Part shown: in pieces, positions 34,601 to 42,668 of the stretch
Numbering within the stretch: the stretch's first letter is position 1
Layout: each line of letters opens with the position of its first letter
NCBI GenBank assembly: GCA_903927645.1
Contig: CAIYNX010000210.1
Span: forward strand, 1-44,043
Direction: 5' to 3'
DNA: 44,043 nucleotides
From: an uncultured Mucilaginibacter sp.
GTDB lineage: Bacteria; Bacteroidota; Bacteroidia; Sphingobacteriales; Sphingobacteriaceae
Made by a program: the position numbers and the translations under genes
The notes under the pieces: generated by a model
Told to the model about the DNA's origin: nothing
Databases searched by the model: none
The model's input: only the letters and a program-made list of their open reading frames with translations

Positions 34601-34640
34601 ATACAAAGCCCTGCTTTCTGAAAAAAGCGGGGCTTTGTAT
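34601..34640. terminator. Bidirectional terminator between apaG and the YXWGXW gene
   Basis: A 17-base stem (34601-34617 against 34624-34640) with one G-T mismatch and a 6-base loop (CTGAAA). It contains AAAGCCC/GGGGCTTT and is flanked by T/A-rich sequence on both sides, serving both convergent genes. Confidence 0.85.
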
Positions 34641-34653
34641 TTGTATATTCCCC

Positions 34654-35976
34654 TTATAAAGGTGGGTGTTGCCTATTTTGTTGTTGTGGGCGTGGTTGTT
34701 GCTGAGGCCTTGGTTGTTGAGGTGGTCTAGGCTGTTGTTGTGGCCTAGCCTGCTGTTGCGGTCTTGGTTGTGGACGTGCCTGTGGTCTTTGCTGTTCTTG
34801 TGGACGTGCCTGTGGTTGTGGTCTTTGCTGTTCTTGTGGACGTGCCTGTGGTTGTGGTCTTTGCTGTTCTTGTGGACGTGCCTGTGGTAGTGGTCTTTGT
34901 TGTTCTTGTGGTCTCGCCTGTGGTTGTGGTCTTTGTTGTTCTTGTGGACGTGCCTGTGGTTGTGGTCTTTGTTGTTCTTGTGGTCTCGCCTGTGGTTGTG
35001 GTCTTTGTTGTTCTTGTGGTCTCGCCTGTGGTTGTGGTCTTACAGGTTGTGGAGCATTCTGCTGTTGTGGCCTTCCTTGTTGAGGTGCTTTTTGTTGTTC
35101 AGGGCGCGATTGTTGCTGAGACATATTCGGCACAGCCTGATTCCTCTGCTGGTTATTATGTTGATTACCCTTATTTAATGGATTGCCATTGCGTTTTTCA
35201 TTGCCATAACCACCACTATTTAAACGATTATTCCCATTTTTAAAACCAGGACTGGGCGCATTTTTTCCTCCTTCGTTAAAAGACTGTCCGCCAACCTTAT
35301 TCATGGCTGGTGCTGAGGGGTGACCGTTATTTTCTTTCGCAAATTGACTCCTATCTTTACTTGCTACTTGCTGGTGCGACCGTTGTTCATTTGTAGGTTC
35401 AAAACGTCGTTCACTCATATGTGCTCTATCTTCAGCCCTCGGTCGTGCTATAACACCACCACGCCCATTAAAACTTGAATGGTTGTTATTTATGATCGTA
35501 TTATTTATCACTGTACGGTCAACATAGGTATTCCGAACAAAGGTCCTATTTACATTTACTACGGCGGTATTGTAGCGGAATGATCTTCCTGACCATGAAC
35601 CTCCTACAAAACCTACTCCACCATATCCATATCCGTAGTTAATTCCGCCATAGTAACCAACGTGCATACCCCAATAACCACGATGAAAACCATATAATCC
35701 GCCTTCAAAGCCCCAATATGATGGAGTCCATAAATATCCCGGTTCGGGTGGAGCAACCCATACACCAGGCACCCAATAATATCCATCGTCTTCATTATAT
35801 GCCCAATAACCCGGTACCCATAAATAGCCGTCAACCGGACAGTCTGGTTGTATGTAAACTGGTAGCGCAGGTGGGGCAAGTCTAACAGAAACCCCTATGC
35901 TGATTTGTGCCTCGGCTTTATAAGTAAAAAGTCCAAAACACAATAACAATGGAACAATATATTTTTTAATTTTCAT
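34654..35976 (-). CDS. YXWGXW repeat protein with Gln/Pro/Arg repeat tail (paralogue A)
   Basis: A 440-residue exported protein with signal peptide (MKIKKYIVPLLLCFGLFTYKAEAQ). The YXWGXW-type repeats follow: YLWVPGYWAY, YYWVPGVWV and YLWTPSYWGF, then a Tyr/Gly-rich stretch (GYYGGINYGYGYGGVGFVGG) and a hydrophilic region. From about residue 300 the sequence is low-complexity Gln/Pro/Arg with seven copies of a 12-residue unit (RPQPQARPQEQQ, one copy RPLPQ). The function of this family is unknown; the location would be periplasm or outer membrane. The adjacent paralogue shares the first about 250 residues but not the tail. Such a tail may bind wall or extracellular polymers; this is inference. 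Confidence 0.85.
   Translation of the reverse strand: MKIKKYIVPLLLCFGLFTYKAEAQISIGVSVRLAPPALPVYIQPDCPVDGYLWVPGYWAYNEDDGYYWVPGVWVAPPEPGYLWTPSYWGFEGGLYGFHRGYWGMHVGYYGGINYGYGYGGVGFVGGSWSGRSFRYNTAVVNVNRTFVRNTYVDRTVINNTIINNNHSSFNGRGGVIARPRAEDRAHMSERRFEPTNEQRSHQQVASKDRSQFAKENNGHPSAPAMNKVGGQSFNEGGKNAPSPGFKNGNNRLNSGGYGNEKRNGNPLNKGNQHNNQQRNQAVPNMSQQQSRPEQQKAPQQGRPQQQNAPQPVRPQPQARPQEQQRPQPQARPQEQQRPQPQARPQEQQRPQPQARPQEQQRPLPQARPQEQQRPQPQARPQEQQRPQPQARPQEQQRPQARPQPRPQQQARPQQQPRPPQQPRPQQQPRPQQQNRQHPPL
34784..35038. repeat. 36-base tandem repeat, seven copies, inside the YXWGXW gene
   Basis: A 36-base unit (plus strand core CTTTGCTGTTCTTGTGGACG) recurs seven times in register with the reading frame and encodes the 12-residue repeat. 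Copies differ only at a few places, for example GCTGTT against GTTGTT and GGACGTG against GGTCTCG, and mixed variants suggest recent amplification. Copy number is likely to vary between strains. Confidence 0.9.
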
Positions 35977-36080
35977 TTTACTATCAATTTAGTGTGCTAT
36001 AACTACAATTGTTAGGTTAAAATGTTTACGGTTATAATAAATAATTACTTAATCGGATTTAAATAGGTACCAATAAATAT

Positions 36081-36120
36081 AAAAGCTGTATGAATTTTTT
36101 TTTCAAACAGCTTTTTATTT
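36081..36120 (-). terminator. Terminator of the second YXWGXW gene
   Basis: Stem AAAAGCTGTaTGAA (36081-36094) and TTCAaACAGCTTTT (36102-36115), one mismatch and a 7-base T loop, lies directly after the stop of the minus-strand gene that ends at 36121. It separates the gene from its downstream paralogue. Confidence 0.75.
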
Positions 36121-37236
36121 TTATTTATGTTTCCCAAAGGCAGGCCGTGGATTGTTATGTGGTTGTTGTGGGCGAGGCTGTTGCACTCGCATTGGTTGCA
36201 TGCGTTGTGGCAAAGCGCGTGGTTGTTGCTGAGGCCTGTTTTGTTGCAACCGGTTTAGCTGTGGTTGATTGGTTACAGCCTGATTTGCTTGCGGTTGATT
36301 GTTAGCCGATTGATTGGCTTCCCGGTGATTTACATTATTTGATTGATTCGATGCCGGCTGATTCAATGCCGGTTGACTTGATGAAGGTTGATTAGTTTGC
36401 GAATGGTTTAGATTATTTACCTGACCTGGGTTATTTGGCTGAATTGCATTACTTCTTGCATTGCCAAATCCTCCACCATTTGCCCTTCCAAAACTTGAAT
36501 TGGTGGCATTCCTACCATTTTCATTAAAGGGTTGACCACCAACTTTATTCACTGCTGCGGCTACCGGATGACCATTGTTAACTGAAGCGAATTGACTTTT
36601 ATCTTTGCTCGCAACTTGCTCATGCGAAAGTTGATCAGTAGTAGGTTCAATATGCTTTTCATTCATATAAGCACGTTCTTCAGGGTGAGGTTGGGCGGTA
36701 ACGCCTCCTGGACCGTTAAAACTGGATCGATTATTTACCGTGGTATTGTTAACAGTGGTATTATTTACCACCGTGCGATCTACATAAACATTGCGTACTA
36801 CGGTAGTATTCACATTAACCACAGCGGTATTGTACCTGAATGATCCACCCGACCATGCACCGCCAACAAAGCCCGAGCCGCCGTAGCCATAGCCATAGTT
36901 GATGCCACCGTAGTATCCTACATGTAAGCCCCAATAGCCCCGGTGAAAACCATAATATCCGTTTTCATACCCCCAATAAGCAGGGGTCCATAAATAACCG
37001 GGTTGCGGAGGAGCAACCCATACTCCGGGTACCCAATAATAACCACTATCTTCATTATAAGCCCAATAGCCCGGCACCCATAAATAACCATCAGTTGGAC
37101 ATGCAGGTTGTACATATACAGGTAGCGCTGGAGGTGCTACCCTAACAGAAATACCTATACTAATCTGCGCCCTAACATTAAAAACAAAAAGCCCAATAAA
37201 AAGCATAAAGGGCATCATATATTTCAATATTCTCAT
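36121..37236 (-). CDS. YXWGXW repeat protein with Asn/Gln-rich tail (paralogue B)
   Basis: A 371-residue exported paralogue of the protein downstream. The first about 250 residues align well (signal peptide ending NVRAQ, then ISIGISVRVAPPALPVY, YLWVPGYWAY, YYWVPGVWV, YLWTPAYWGY, GYYGGINYGYGYGG). Instead of the Gln/Pro/Arg repeat it ends with an Asn/Gln/Ser-rich tail (NQPSSSQPALNQPASNQ) and then a short Gln/Pro/Arg stretch (RPQQQPRALPQRM). The two genes are an obvious tandem duplication. A terminator separates them, so they need not be co-transcribed. The function is unknown. Confidence 0.85.
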   Translation of the reverse strand: MRILKYMMPFMLFIGLFVFNVRAQISIGISVRVAPPALPVYVQPACPTDGYLWVPGYWAYNEDSGYYWVPGVWVAPPQPGYLWTPAYWGYENGYYGFHRGYWGLHVGYYGGINYGYGYGGSGFVGGAWSGGSFRYNTAVVNVNTTVVRNVYVDRTVVNNTTVNNTTVNNRSSFNGPGGVTAQPHPEERAYMNEKHIEPTTDQLSHEQVASKDKSQFASVNNGHPVAAAVNKVGGQPFNENGRNATNSSFGRANGGGFGNARSNAIQPNNPGQVNNLNHSQTNQPSSSQPALNQPASNQSNNVNHREANQSANNQPQANQAVTNQPQLNRLQQNRPQQQPRALPQRMQPMRVQQPRPQQPHNNPRPAFGKHK

Positions 37237-37356
37237 TTTAAAAGAGATTTAGTTTACAATATATTTTTTGACGCTATTAACCCTAAAGGGTTTAATTTTT
37301 TAGAAAATAATTATTTTTTGTATTGATTCATTAAGCTAACTTTCAATTTTAAATTT

Positions 37357-38499
37357 ATGGCTATTCAAACATTTTCATACTGGGAACAAACATCGTTTAT
37401 TGATAATAGTGATGTTATTATTATTGGTAGCGGATTAGTGGGCCTAAGTGCTGCTTTAAGATTGAAAAAAAAGGACCCTAATTTAAATGTTTTAGTACTT
37501 GAACGGGGGTTTTTACCTACCGGAGCCAGTACAAAAAACGCAGGCTTTGCTTGTTTTGGCACCGCCTCAGAACAGCTAGATTACCTTCAAAAAACCTCAG
37601 AAAATGAAGTACTAAAATTAGTTGATTATAAATGGCGGGGCTTGCAAAAGCTAAGGGAAAACCTTGGAGATGAAAACATTGATTATCAACAACACGGCGG
37701 TTATGAATTATTTATGGACAGTGAAAGTGCAATAGCCTACCAAAATATAAATCAAATTGACAGGATCAACAACTTATTAAAGGATGCAATAGGCACAAAA
37801 GAAATATATAGACTCGCAAATCATAAAATTTCAACATTTGGTTTTAATAAAATTTGTAACATTATTTACAATCCCTTTGAAGGCCAGGTAAATACGGGTA
37901 AAATGATGCGAACATTAATTTATAAAGCAACTCAATTAGGCATAATGGTGCTTAATAACTGCGAAATTTACAAAATTGCACATGAGGCAAATGCTGTTAA
38001 TTTATTTACCAATGTAGGCAACTTTAAAACAAGCAAGGCTATTTTAGCTACCAATGCCTTTGCAAATCAATTATTCCCTAGTTTAAAGGTAACGCCAGGA
38101 CGAGGGCAAGTTTTAATAACCAAACCAATAAAAAGTTTAAAATTAAAAGGTACATATCATTTTGATGATGGATATTATTATTTCAGAAATATTGATGATC
38201 GGGTGCTTTTTGGAGGTGGAAGGAACCTTGATTTTAATGCTGAAGCAACCTATGAATTCGGGCAAACTGATTTGGTGAAAAACAAACTAATCACCTATTT
38301 AAAAGAAGTTATCCTGCCCAATCAGCAATTTGAAATTGATTATTGGTGGAGCGGAATAATGGGTTTTGGTGATGAATTTAGTCCTATTGTTAAACTTGTT
38401 GAACCAAATGTTTATTGTGCAGTACGTTGTAATGGTATGGGTGTTGCCATGGGGAGCCTTGTTGGAGAAGAAGTTGCAGACCTACTTCTTAAAAATTAA
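37357..38499 (+). CDS. FAD-dependent oxidoreductase of the D-amino acid oxidase (DAO) family
   Basis: A 380-residue flavoenzyme. The FAD Rossmann motif is IIGSGLVGLSAAL (Gly24, Gly26, Gly29), followed by ERGFLPTGASTKNAGFACFGT, the usual DAO segment after the second strand. The substrate domain contains DDGYYYFRNIDDRVLFGGGR and the C-terminal FAD contact WSGIMGFGDEFSPIV...RCNGMGVAMGSLVGEEVADL. It would oxidise an amine or amino acid; glycine, sarcosine or other imino substrates are possible. It is free-standing, with a weak promoter (TTG, 16 bases, TAACTTTC) just upstream and a terminator hairpin downstream. Confidence 0.88.
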   Translation: MAIQTFSYWEQTSFIDNSDVIIIGSGLVGLSAALRLKKKDPNLNVLVLERGFLPTGASTKNAGFACFGTASEQLDYLQKTSENEVLKLVDYKWRGLQKLRENLGDENIDYQQHGGYELFMDSESAIAYQNINQIDRINNLLKDAIGTKEIYRLANHKISTFGFNKICNIIYNPFEGQVNTGKMMRTLIYKATQLGIMVLNNCEIYKIAHEANAVNLFTNVGNFKTSKAILATNAFANQLFPSLKVTPGRGQVLITKPIKSLKLKGTYHFDDGYYYFRNIDDRVLFGGGRNLDFNAEATYEFGQTDLVKNKLITYLKEVILPNQQFEIDYWWSGIMGFGDEFSPIVKLVEPNVYCAVRCNGMGVAMGSLVGEEVADLLLKN

Positions 38500-38519
38500 A
38501 AATGGAAAGGAAATAAAAA

Positions 38520-38554
38520 GCCGATAGCAATTATTAACGTAATTTACTATCGGC
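38520..38554. terminator. Bidirectional terminator between the DAO gene and glgC
   Basis: GCCGATAG (38520-38527) pairs with CTATCGGC (38547-38554), loop of 19 bases, flanked by A-rich and T-rich sequence. It lies between two convergent genes. Confidence 0.6.
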
Positions 38555-38569
38555 CATAAATGAATTTAA

Positions 38570-39832
38570 TTATATTACAGTACCGTCGGCAATGATTGCT
38601 CTTTTTTTAACAATAACTATTCCGTCCTGAACGGTATAGCTACCATAATCACCATCTTCAAGCTTTTCGCCGCAATTAATGGTTACATCATCACCTATAT
38701 AAGTGTTTTTATCAATAATTGCGTTTCTAATGTGACAACGATCGCCTATACCCATTACCGGCGTATGGCTCTCATGCGATTCTTTTATCTGCTCCAAAGT
38801 TTGATAATTATCGCTGCCCATTACATAACAATTTTCAATAATGGTATCAAATCCCACTCTTGTACGTATACCTATAATTGACCGTGTTACACGTTTAGCA
38901 TTTACTATGCAACCATCAGAAATGATGGTTTTTTCGAGTAATGTTCCGGAAACCTTTGAAGGTGGCAACATGCGAGCCCTGGTATAGATATGATTTTTAT
39001 CAAACAAATTAAATTGCGGAATATCATCAGTTAAACCAAGGTTGGCATCAAAAAACGAAGGGATTGTACCAATATCAGTCCAATAACCTTCATATTGATA
39101 ACTAATAACTTTATGCTTTTCGATTGATTGCGGGATAATTTCCTTACCAAAATCGGTGCGGTCATTCCCTATTAATAAATCATAAAGAAGTTTGCGGTTA
39201 AACAAATAGATACCCATTGAGGCAAGGTATATTCTACCTTCGGCTTGCATTTGCGGACTAACATCAGAAACTAATTTGTCAAAGCCTGTTTTTGGTTTTT
39301 CAACAAACGAGGTAATCAAGCTATTTTGGTCGGTTTTTAAAATACCAAAACCCGGAACATCATTTACATGCACCGGAATGGTAGCAATTGAAATTTCGGC
39401 TTGCGTTTTTATATGCTGTTCCACCATTTCAACAAAATCCATTTGGTATAGTTGATCTCCAGAGAGTATCAATACATAATCAAATTCATGCACAGCCAAA
39501 TGGTGTAAACTTTGCCTTACAGCATCGGCGGTTCCCTGAAACCAAGCTACACTTGAGGGGGTTTGTTCAGCTGCCAAAATATCAACAAAAGCATTGCTAA
39601 AACTACTAAAATGATAGGTGTTTTTTATGTGCTTGTTTAACGAGGCCGAATTAAATTGGGTTAATACGTAAATACGATCAATGCCCGAATGAAGGCAATT
39701 TGAAATTGGAATATCTACCAATCGATATTTACCGGCAATTGGCACCGCAGGTTTTGAACGAGTTGCAGTTAAAGGTGATAACCGGCTTCCCTGGCCACCG
39801 CCAAGTACAATACAAATTACTTTTGAGGTCAT
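38570..39832 (-). CDS. glgC: Glucose-1-phosphate adenylyltransferase
   Basis: A 420-residue enzyme that makes ADP-glucose for glycogen. The nucleotidyltransferase motif GGGQGSRLSPLTATRSKPAVPIAGKYRLVDIPISN is at the start, followed by ILSGDQLYQMDF with the catalytic Asp, and FVEKPKTGFD. The C-terminal part is a left-handed beta helix ending DDVTINCGEKLEDGDY, with the IIDKNTYIGD pattern. Its start overlaps the glgA stop by four bases, so the two are translationally coupled. It is the downstream partner of glgA. The N-terminus lacks the extra extension of some plant forms; length is normal for bacteria. Confidence 0.95.
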   Translation of the reverse strand: MTSKVICIVLGGGQGSRLSPLTATRSKPAVPIAGKYRLVDIPISNCLHSGIDRIYVLTQFNSASLNKHIKNTYHFSSFSNAFVDILAAEQTPSSVAWFQGTADAVRQSLHHLAVHEFDYVLILSGDQLYQMDFVEMVEQHIKTQAEISIATIPVHVNDVPGFGILKTDQNSLITSFVEKPKTGFDKLVSDVSPQMQAEGRIYLASMGIYLFNRKLLYDLLIGNDRTDFGKEIIPQSIEKHKVISYQYEGYWTDIGTIPSFFDANLGLTDDIPQFNLFDKNHIYTRARMLPPSKVSGTLLEKTIISDGCIVNAKRVTRSIIGIRTRVGFDTIIENCYVMGSDNYQTLEQIKESHESHTPVMGIGDRCHIRNAIIDKNTYIGDDVTINCGEKLEDGDYGSYTVQDGIVIVKKRAIIADGTVI

Positions 39833-41253
39833 ATTTTTGGTTTTAAACTGTTATATAAATTGATGTATTCATTTGCTGATTTATCCCATGAAAAATCTAG
39901 CTCAACCATAATTTTTCTTAATATATCTAGCTTTTTAATATCCGTAAACAACGCTATTGCCCGATTTACTGCATGGCAAATATCAAATATACTGGCATTG
40001 TTAAAACGGATGCCGTAACCATTCTCATCACCAAAATCAATTACAGAATCTTTTAAGCCTCCAGTATTTCTAACCATAGGCAAAGTTCCATATCGCAAAG
40101 CATATAATTGGTTTAAACCACAGGGCTCAACTCGCGAAGGCATTAGTAAAAAATCGGACCCTGCATAAATAAGATGGGCAAGCGGTTCATCATAACCTAT
40201 AAAAACATTACAATTTACAGGGAAGGCCGATTTAAGTGCCAGTAATTCTTTTTCTGTCTCTTTATCTCCTGCCCCTAAAATCAATAAATTAAACGCATCA
40301 GGATGATCAATAAAGCTTTTTTCCATTGCTTGGGCAATTATATCGGCGCCCTTCTCAACTACCAACCTGCCTATAAATGCAATAAGCGGCTTATCAGTAC
40401 TCAATTCAAAATGCTTACATAGCGCGGCTTTATTTTTAGCTTTACCTTTTGTAATTTGTTTATTTGTAAAATTACCCGCAATCATCGGATCTGTTGATGG
40501 ATCCCAAACCTCGGTATCAATACCATTTATAATACCCTGACCTTTGTTGTGCTCCAAATAAAAAAGATATTCCAATCCATTTGAGCTTTTGGTAAGCTCA
40601 TCCAAATAACTTGGTGAAACTGTGGTATATTTCCAACAACATTTTACAGCCGAGGCAAGTGGGTTAATGGCACCGGCCCAATCCAATAAACCTATTTTTG
40701 TTTCATCAATTTCGGGTAAATAACCTAATTTATTATAACCAAAAGCACCATGATATTGACCGTTATGAATGGTAAATACCGTTGGGATATTGGCCAATCG
40801 GGTATAAACTTTTGAATGTTTTATTAAAAAAGGCACCAATCCCGAATGATGGTCGTGGCAATGTATAATATCCGGGCTTTGGTTGCTAAAGTTAATCCAA
40901 TCTAAAAAAGATATTTGAAATGCGATAAATTGTTCGGTTTCATCAGGGTAACTATAAACCTCAACCCTATCAATTAAACCGGGTATTTTTACCAGGTATA
41001 ATTCAAACCCTAATTTATCAGTCCGTTCTTTTAAAATCTGGTAGTATAACCTGCGCTCACCAAGTAGGGTAAGGCCTTGATAAACGATGTCAAATTCATT
41101 TTCCTGAGTAAATTTACGATCGTAATAAGGCATTACAACAGCTGCCTGCAAACCTGCCTTATTTTGGTATTTAGGCAAAGCCCCAACAACGTCGGCAAGC
41201 CCGCCAACCTTGGCAACCGGGTAACATTCGGCACTTAGATGGAATATTCTCAT
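39829..41253 (-). CDS. glgA: Glycogen synthase (ADP-glucose)
   Basis: A 474-residue GT5 glycosyltransferase that extends glycogen from ADP-glucose. The N-terminal KVGGLADVVGALPK holds the KxGGL ADP-glucose loop (Lys15-Leu19). Other marks are HCHDHHSGLVPFLI, FTIHNGQYHGAFG and the C-terminal GT-B site SRVEPCGLNQLYALRYGTLPMVRNTGGLKDSV with the conserved glutamate in EPCG. It comes first in a two-gene operon with glgC, directly coupled by an ATGA overlap. Length is normal. The divergent surE gene lies across a 364-base region that should hold both promoters. Confidence 0.94.
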   Translation of the reverse strand: MRIFHLSAECYPVAKVGGLADVVGALPKYQNKAGLQAAVVMPYYDRKFTQENEFDIVYQGLTLLGERRLYYQILKERTDKLGFELYLVKIPGLIDRVEVYSYPDETEQFIAFQISFLDWINFSNQSPDIIHCHDHHSGLVPFLIKHSKVYTRLANIPTVFTIHNGQYHGAFGYNKLGYLPEIDETKIGLLDWAGAINPLASAVKCCWKYTTVSPSYLDELTKSSNGLEYLFYLEHNKGQGIINGIDTEVWDPSTDPMIAGNFTNKQITKGKAKNKAALCKHFELSTDKPLIAFIGRLVVEKGADIIAQAMEKSFIDHPDAFNLLILGAGDKETEKELLALKSAFPVNCNVFIGYDEPLAHLIYAGSDFLLMPSRVEPCGLNQLYALRYGTLPMVRNTGGLKDSVIDFGDENGYGIRFNNASIFDICHAVNRAIALFTDIKKLDILRKIMVELDFSWDKSANEYINLYNSLKPKI

Positions 41254-41617
41254 TTAATGTTTATAATGGTTTAAGTTACTAAACATTTTCATACATCAAC
41301 AAATACTTTATTTAAAAAATAAGTTTCAATTGATAAAATTATTTGATAAAAACGGTCCTTTTTTTAACATATCCTCATAAATCTGAATTTTTAACTTTTT
41401 TCATGGTTTTTTTAAGCATTAATATTTTCAAAAAATTTTAGGCATTTTTTATAAAATTTAATAAATAAACTTTATTTATTGCTATGCTTATTAAAGTAAT
41501 CGCAAATTTTTAAACCGTTTTATCGCTATTATTTAATATTACATTATACAATTATTGGTTTTACTTTTCATTTTATAATTACCCATTATAGCCTGATTAA
41601 TATTATTTTTACGCCCA
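41254..41617. other. Divergent intergenic region between glgA and surE
   Basis: A 364-base, very AT-rich stretch without a credible coding frame. Just before surE, TATTTTTA (about 41603-41610) is one base from the -7 consensus. I see no clear promoter for glgA, no RNA gene and no large inverted repeat. Confidence 0.5.
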
Positions 41618-42388
41618 ATGAAAAAAAAACCAACAATACTGGTAGTAAATGATGATGGCATAACTGCGCATGGCATAAAAGCACTAATTGAAGTTATGCA
41701 ACAAATTGGCAGGGTAGTTGTTGTAGCTCCTGATAGTCCACAATCAGGTATGGGGCATGCTATTACAATTGGCAAACCCATCCGCTTGGATATGGTTGAT
41801 ATTTATCCAGATGTTGAAATGTACCGATGCTCCGGCACCCCGGTTGACTGTGTTAAAATTGCTGTAAATAAAATTTTTAAGGGTCAAAAACCCGATTTAT
41901 GCGTATCTGGTATCAATCATGGCTTAAACAACTCCATCAATGTCTTGTATTCAGGCACCATGTCGGCAGCTGTTGAAGGTGCCATTGAAAGTATTCCATC
42001 AATTGGTTTTTCGTTGGATGATTATACATTACAAGCTGATTTTAGCCATTGCCTTAAATTTGTAAAAGAGATTGCCTTACAAGTTTTAGCACATGGCTTG
42101 CCAATTGCCACATTGTTAAATGTTAACTTTCCGAACACTAATAACATTAAGGGTATAAAAATTTGTCGCCAGGCAAATGCCAAATGGGCCGAAGAATTTG
42201 ATGAGCGATTTGACCCCTATAAACGCCCTTATTATTGGCTTACAGGCGTATTTCAATTAAATGATAACGGAGAAGATACCGATGTATGGGCACTTGAAAA
42301 TAATTATGCTTCGGTAGTTCCTGTGCAATTTGATATGACTGCACATCATGCCATCCAAACATTAAATAGTTGGAAATTCGATCTATAA
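41618..42388 (+). CDS. surE: 5'/3'-nucleotidase SurE
   Basis: A 256-residue metal-dependent phosphatase acting on nucleoside monophosphates and short polyphosphate. The metal ligands are Asp12-Asp13 (VVNDDGI), Ser43 (APDSPQSGMG) and Asn100 (SGINHG), matching the D8/D9/S39/N95 set of the Thermotoga enzyme. CSGTPVDCVKIAV and SGTMSAAVEGA are family blocks. Length is normal. It begins a cluster with a small membrane protein and lpxB; 13 bases separate its stop from the next start. Confidence 0.95.
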   Translation: MKKKPTILVVNDDGITAHGIKALIEVMQQIGRVVVVAPDSPQSGMGHAITIGKPIRLDMVDIYPDVEMYRCSGTPVDCVKIAVNKIFKGQKPDLCVSGINHGLNNSINVLYSGTMSAAVEGAIESIPSIGFSLDDYTLQADFSHCLKFVKEIALQVLAHGLPIATLLNVNFPNTNNIKGIKICRQANAKWAEEFDERFDPYKRPYYWLTGVFQLNDNGEDTDVWALENNYASVVPVQFDMTAHHAIQTLNSWKFDL

Positions 42389-42401
42389 TACGCTATAAAA
42401 A

Positions 42402-42668
42402 ATGTTCAACAAAAACAATATCGGCTATGGTATTCTACTTGGGTTTATATGCCCAATTATTGCCATTTTTTTTAAATACCTACTCAAGGATAATCTATAC
42501 CTAATTAATAAGCCATTAATGCCATTCTTTATTGCTATTGCCATCAACTTGATTTTGGTATGCGTTTTACATAAAAAGGAACTTGATAAAACAAGTAGAG
42601 GTATTATGTTGGGCACTTTCATAGCCTTGTTATTTATATTGATTTTAAAATTTCAACTTAAATTATGA
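42402..42668 (+). CDS. Small hypothetical membrane protein between surE and lpxB
   Basis: An 88-residue protein with three predicted membrane helices (about 9-26, 38-57, 66-84) and short charged loops (KDN, HKKELDKTSRG). No characterised domain is recognised. Translation is likely because it sits 13 bases after surE and overlaps the lpxB start by four bases (ATGA). The operon position suggests a role in the envelope or lipid A context, but that is inference only. Confidence 0.75.
   Translation: MFNKNNIGYGILLGFICPIIAIFFKYLLKDNLYLINKPLMPFFIAIAINLILVCVLHKKELDKTSRGIMLGTFIALLFILILKFQLKL

Noticed and set aside
34784..35038. CRISPR-like tandem array
   Set aside because: The repeats are directly adjacent without unique spacers, and they encode an in-frame protein repeat.
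34764..35243. Long plus-strand open frame with Val/Leu-rich protein
   Set aside because: It is the antisense shadow of the Gln/Pro/Arg repeat tail of the minus-strand YXWGXW gene; the 36-base repeat has no stops in several frames.
36081..36305. Plus-strand frame over the paralogue B gene end
   Set aside because: Antisense of an Asn/Gln/Pro-rich tail, with no start context or family pattern.
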